From the NCBI GenBank assembly GCA_020796225.1, contig CM036762.1:17531286-17595285 (forward strand): a stretch of DNA of 64,000 bases, read 5' to 3'. The notes beneath the pieces were generated by a model, which worked only from the letters and a program-made list of their open reading frames with translations, did no database searches and was not told where the DNA came from. The position numbers and the translations under genes are program-made. Each line of letters starts with the position of its first letter. The first letter of the stretch is position 1. Source of the stretch: Arion vulgaris. Its lineage: Eukaryota > Mollusca > Gastropoda > Stylommatophora > Arionidae. Below, in pieces: positions 60,433 to 64,000 of this stretch.

Positions 60433-60534
60433 AAGCAGACTACTCAGTTTTCTCCATCACTCAGACTTTAAATAAGAGCTCGATTTTCTGAACTGTTAAA
60501 ATTCGAAAACCTCAGTCATCTACTAGTTCAAGAA

Positions 60535-60536
<2 letters not shown>

Positions 60537-60575
<39 letters not shown>
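60537..60575. repeat. CT dinucleotide microsatellite
   Basis: An uninterrupted CT run of about 17 repeats followed by TCTCTTTTCC. Confidence 0.95.
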
Positions 60576-60579
<4 letters not shown>

Positions 60580-60784
60580 TTTCCTAAAACTGACGTCTAT
60601 ATTTAATCTAATTTAAAAGAACTGAATAGATCTTTAAGTACAGAGACAGAGATTCTAACTAGTTTCATAAAGAACAGTAAATAGCGTTGTTGCTGCCATT
60701 TGTATATTTTCAACACTGACTTTGTTCAAAGTTGTTCATTAATTCTGTTCTATATTTAACGTATCTTTTCATTAGTGAATCTAT

Positions 60785-61795
60785 ATCCTGATGCTCATCT
60801 TTGTATTAGTATCTCTATATTCTGTTGTTCATCTTTGTATTAGTGTCTCTATATTCTGTTGTTCATCTTTGTATTAGTATCTCTATATTCTGTTGTTCAT
60901 CTTTGTATTAGTGTCTCTATATTCTGTTGCTCATCTTTGTATTAGTATCTCTATATTCTGTTGTTCATCTTTGTATTAGTGTCTCTATATTCTGTTGTTC
61001 ATCTTTGTATTAGTGTCTCTATATTCTGTTGTTCATCTTTGTATTAGTGTCTCTATATTATAATGGGATCTTTGTATTAGTATCTCTATATTCTGTTGTT
61101 CATCTTTGTATTAGTGTCTCTATATTCTGTTGTTCATCTTTGTATTAGTGTCTCTATATTCTGTTGTTCATCTTTGTATTAGTATCTCTATATTCTGTTG
61201 TTCATCTTTGTATTAGTAGTAAAGGTAAAGGAACCCTTTCATACCTCGTGGTATATAGGTCGATACAGTGTTAGGCCTGTATTTTCATTGACCGTCGGCA
61301 CACAATGGGTGATGTGGTCAGCATCACGCCGGCCGCCTTTACTTCCCAGAGCATGTCTGGTACCCATTTGAGGCTGGGTCGACCTGAGAGCCGTCGTGGT
61401 CGGGAAAAATTCCACGCACATTGCGGGAGCTGAACCCAGACCACCAGCCTTGCCAAGCGAGTTCACTAACAACTGCGCTACAGCGGCTCTCATCTTTGTA
61501 TTAGTGTCTCTATATTCTGTTGTTCATCTTTGTATTAGTGTCTCTATATTATAATGCTCATCTTTGTATTAGTATCTCTATATTCTATTGTTCATCTTTG
61601 TATTAGTGTCTCTATATTCTGTTGTTCATCTTTGTATTAGTATCTCTATATTCTGTTGTTCACCTTTGTATTAGTGTCTCTATATTCTGTTGTTCATCTT
61701 TGTATTAGTGTCTCTATATTATAATGCTCATCTTTGTATTAGTATCTCTATATTCTGTTGTTCATCTTTGTATTAGTATCTCTATATTATGATAT
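60785..61795. repeat. Minisatellite, 34-bp unit, about 22 copies, split by a SINE
   Basis: The unit is GTTGTTCATCTTTGTATTAG followed by TGTCTCTATATTCT. Units with TATCTC and TGTCTC alternate at the left side, then become irregular. Some units have TATAATGCTC in place of TCTGTTGTTC. The array is interrupted at 61217-61489 by a SINE. Confidence 0.92.
61217..61489 (-). mobile_element. tRNA-derived SINE, family 3, inside the minisatellite
   Basis: On the minus strand the head has GCTGTAGCGCAGTTGTTAGT (A box region) and GGTCTGGGTTCAGCTCCCGC (B box region). A body of about 200 bp follows, ending GGGTTCCTTTACCTTTAC. On both sides the array reads TCATCTTTGTATTAGT, which can be a target-site duplication, although the array itself repeats this word. 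Confidence 0.8.
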
Positions 61796-62954
61796 AATCA
61801 AAAAGACTGAACTTTCTATATAAGAATATATAAGAATGTCGCGTCGTGAAACAAAAATATTTCAATTCTGATTTTCTTTAAACAAATTGTTGAACATTAT
61901 TATAGAAGTGTATGTTGTATTCCTAATTGTATGATAGTGGTGAATATCAGGTACCACTGCACATTAATATGTGCACTCTTTTGATCTGGAAATTTCATGG
62001 CAATATCTTGAAAATATTTGAAAACCCCAAATATCTCCAAAAGAAACTCTATAACATAATATTTGTATAGTTCAGTTTGACGACGTTTAGTTCACGAAAT
62101 TCGTGAGATTTATTAACGTCATTATTTTATACAATTATTTTTACAATAATTTACTGAGTTGTATAATATATTTACTCTGGAAAATATGTCTTTTTTGTTG
62201 CTAGTAAAACATTTATTACTGTACTTGAAAGTTGTACTACTGTGTCATGTTTTTTAACCGATGCATTAATTTATCAATTCTCATTTGCAGAATAATAATC
62301 ATCGTATTTTAGTGCAGCCGAGTCTACTGATAGCGAATTACATTGAAACTTTTATTTGCTTAAACCGACTTTTGTTTAACCGACATGTTTCTTGGTGTAT
62401 AGAAAGATTTATAGTTCTTTTTAAACGAAAACATTTAATCGTAATTTCCTGATATCCTGATCGCTTCTTTCAGTAGGTAAGATATATCGAGTTTGTGTCA
62501 ACTTAATTTTCGATTCAGTATTACAGTAGTTTTGTTTAACCATTCTACTCACTTCTGCTATTTGTACTATCATTATGATCTCGTAGAGAAGTTTATAAAA
62601 GAGAGACAAAGTTTATCGACAAACTTCAAGAATGGATGATTTTAAAAAAAAAACACACCATCGTAATAGTTTTACCCGAGCGATTTGTGCAGTATCGTCA
62701 TCGTTAATATGAAAGACTGGTTTCAACTCATATACCATAGGCGAAATATCATCTTCTTTCTTCTTGTTCTACTGCTCTAGAGTTACTAATTACACATCAC
62801 TCGTTATGATTTTGTGCTGTATGCCAATGAATGTAAGTATGGTGTGATCCCAGTTTACTATGATATTTGTGCTTGTCGGCCCAGCACATCTGTTTCCGTC
62901 TGGACAAAATATCAACACACGAAGTAAGGTTCCAAGTTCCGTAAACAACTAGGG
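61796..62954. other. AT-rich spacer without a gene
   Basis: No ORF longer than about 60 residues has a domain, and no repeat was recognised. Composition is ordinary for the non-coding parts of the window. Confidence 0.5.
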
Positions 62955-63335
62955 AGAGACGTCAGACAGAGGATTCAGATGATGATTTGCCACTAGGGAG
63001 ACAGGTCAGACAGAGGATTCAGATGATGATTTGCCACTAGGGAGAGAGGTCAGACAGAGGATTCAGATGATGATTTGCCACTAAGGAGACAGGTCAGACA
63101 GAGGATTCAGATGATGATTTGCCACTAGGAAGACGGGTCAGACAGATGATTCAGATGATGATTTGCCACTAGGGAGACAGGTCAGACAGAGGATTCAGAT
63201 GATGATTTGCCACTAGGGAGAGAGGTCAGACAGACGATTCAGATGATATTTGCCACTAAGGAGACAGGTCAGACAGAGGATTCAGATGATTTGTCACTTG
63301 GGAGAAAGGTGAGACACAGGATTAAGATGATGATT
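62955..63335. repeat. Minisatellite, 44-bp unit, about 9 copies
   Basis: The unit is ACTAGGGAGACAGGTCAGAC followed by AGAGGATTCAGATGATGATTTGCC. Versions differ at GAGAC or GAGAG and at AGGATT or ACGATT; later units are shortened at GATGATGATTTG. Confidence 0.92.
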
Positions 63336-63360
63336 TGCAGTTAACATTCATCCCAATCAC

Positions 63361-63780
63361 CTCAAACACAACCAAGTCTTCAAACACAACCAAGTCTTCA
63401 CACAATCAAGTCTTCAAACACAACCAACTCTTCACACAATCAAGTCTTCAAACACAACCAAGTCTTCAAACACAACCAAGTCTTCAAACACAACCAAGTC
63501 TTCAAACACAACCAACTCTTCACACAACCAAGTCTTCAAACACAACCAAGTCTTCAAACACAACCAAGTCTTCAAACACGACCAAGTCTTCAATCACAAC
63601 TAAGTCTTCAAACACAACCAAGTCTTCAAACACAACCAACTCTTCACACAACCAAGTCTTCAAACACAACCAACTCTGCACACAACCAAGTCTTCAAACG
63701 CAACCAAGTCTTCAAGCACAAACCAGCTCCAATGAACATTTATTTCAAAGATTTCAAACTCAAACAAGTCTTAAACTTTA
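63361..63780. repeat. Minisatellite, 18-bp unit, about 23 copies
   Basis: The unit is CACAACCAAGTCTTCAAA, with a shortened form CACAACCAACTCTTCA. An open frame (63335-63781) reads TTKSSN and then QTQPSL repeats because 18 is a multiple of three. The frame changes partway, as expected of a non-coding array, so I do not call a gene. Confidence 0.9.
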
Positions 63781-63904
63781 AAATACATGTAGAAAATCTT
63801 TACATAGTCTGTCTTGAAATGACAAGAACATAAATCGAACATTGAGACATGACAATTGTTGCCGTTACTTCTTCTTCTTCTTTGTCTTCTTTTGTCGTCA
63901 CACT

Positions 63905-64000
63905 GCTACCGGGTTGTTGCCCAGTGTCGTCACACTGCTACCGGGTTGTTGCCCAGTGTCGTCACACTGCTACCGGGTTGTTGCCCAGTGTCGTCACACT
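63905..64000. repeat. Minisatellite, 32-bp unit, at least 3 copies, cut by the window end
   Basis: The unit is GTCGTCACACTGCTACCGGG followed by TTGTTGCCCAGT, repeated without a difference up to the last base of the window. It is preceded by a CTT-rich run at about 63869-63893. Confidence 0.92.

Noticed and set aside
63335..63781. A 148-residue ORF with TTKSSN and QTQPSL repeats
   Set aside because: It is an 18-bp minisatellite read through. The repeat peptide changes frame midway and no other coding signal is present.

Overview
The window looks like a stretch of an invertebrate nuclear genome, most probably a mollusc and perhaps a gastropod. It is AT-rich, has no operons, and carries single-exon rhodopsin-like receptors of the kind known as chemosensory receptors in sea hares and their relatives. 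It is crowded with tRNA-derived SINEs, decayed LINEs, a Penelope-like element, Helitron helicase fragments, a mariner-like remnant and many minisatellites. The taxon is an inference from protein style and repeat types; nothing in the window fixes the species.

The genes are seven related receptors in two subfamilies. Subfamily A lies on the minus strand: A1 at 2004-3098, A2 at 14553-15645 (frameshifted), A3 at 47977-49071 and A4 at 58282-59367. Subfamily B lies on the plus strand: B1 at about 21660-22737, B2 at about 25769-26665 and B3 at 52112-52900. A1, A3 and A4 are open from end to end; all three B copies and A2 are broken, and every break falls in or just after the second extracellular loop. 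The flanking non-coding DNA is shared between copies, so the cluster grew by block duplication. The best preserved block (47640-52930) holds a divergent A(-)/B(+) pair about 3 kb apart, and A2/B1 look like another such pair split by retroelements. B1 and B2 with their 3' flanks are a further tandem duplication. If expressed, the receptors would sit in the plasma membrane of sensory cells; that role is taken from family resemblance.

Layout: 184-6483 and 12086-18387 are two direct copies of one block. Between them lie a dead RTE-like LINE (about 6980-10252), a Penelope-like fragment (about 10320-11105) and a run of imperfect 160-215 bp repeats. 18388-21290 is retroelement debris. 21290-27450 holds the two B copies, a LINE scrap and two minisatellites. 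27950-46935 is poor-looking sequence followed by about 18 kb of a 49-bp satellite, of which only the last 1.3 kb or so is homogeneous. 46940-52930 is the A3/B3 block next to a mariner-like remnant. 53040-58185 is a repeat-encoded ORF plus LINE fragments. 58186-64000 is A4 followed by a dense series of minisatellites.

The most interesting points are the 48-bp array that grew out of a conserved upstream element 92-97 bp before the A start codons, the loss of Asp2.50 and Arg3.50 in every B copy, the clustering of lesions at one site of the receptor fold, an insertion with its empty site preserved in the sister duplicate, and the sharp change in sequence quality inside the satellite. I saw no rRNA, CRISPR array or true tRNA gene.
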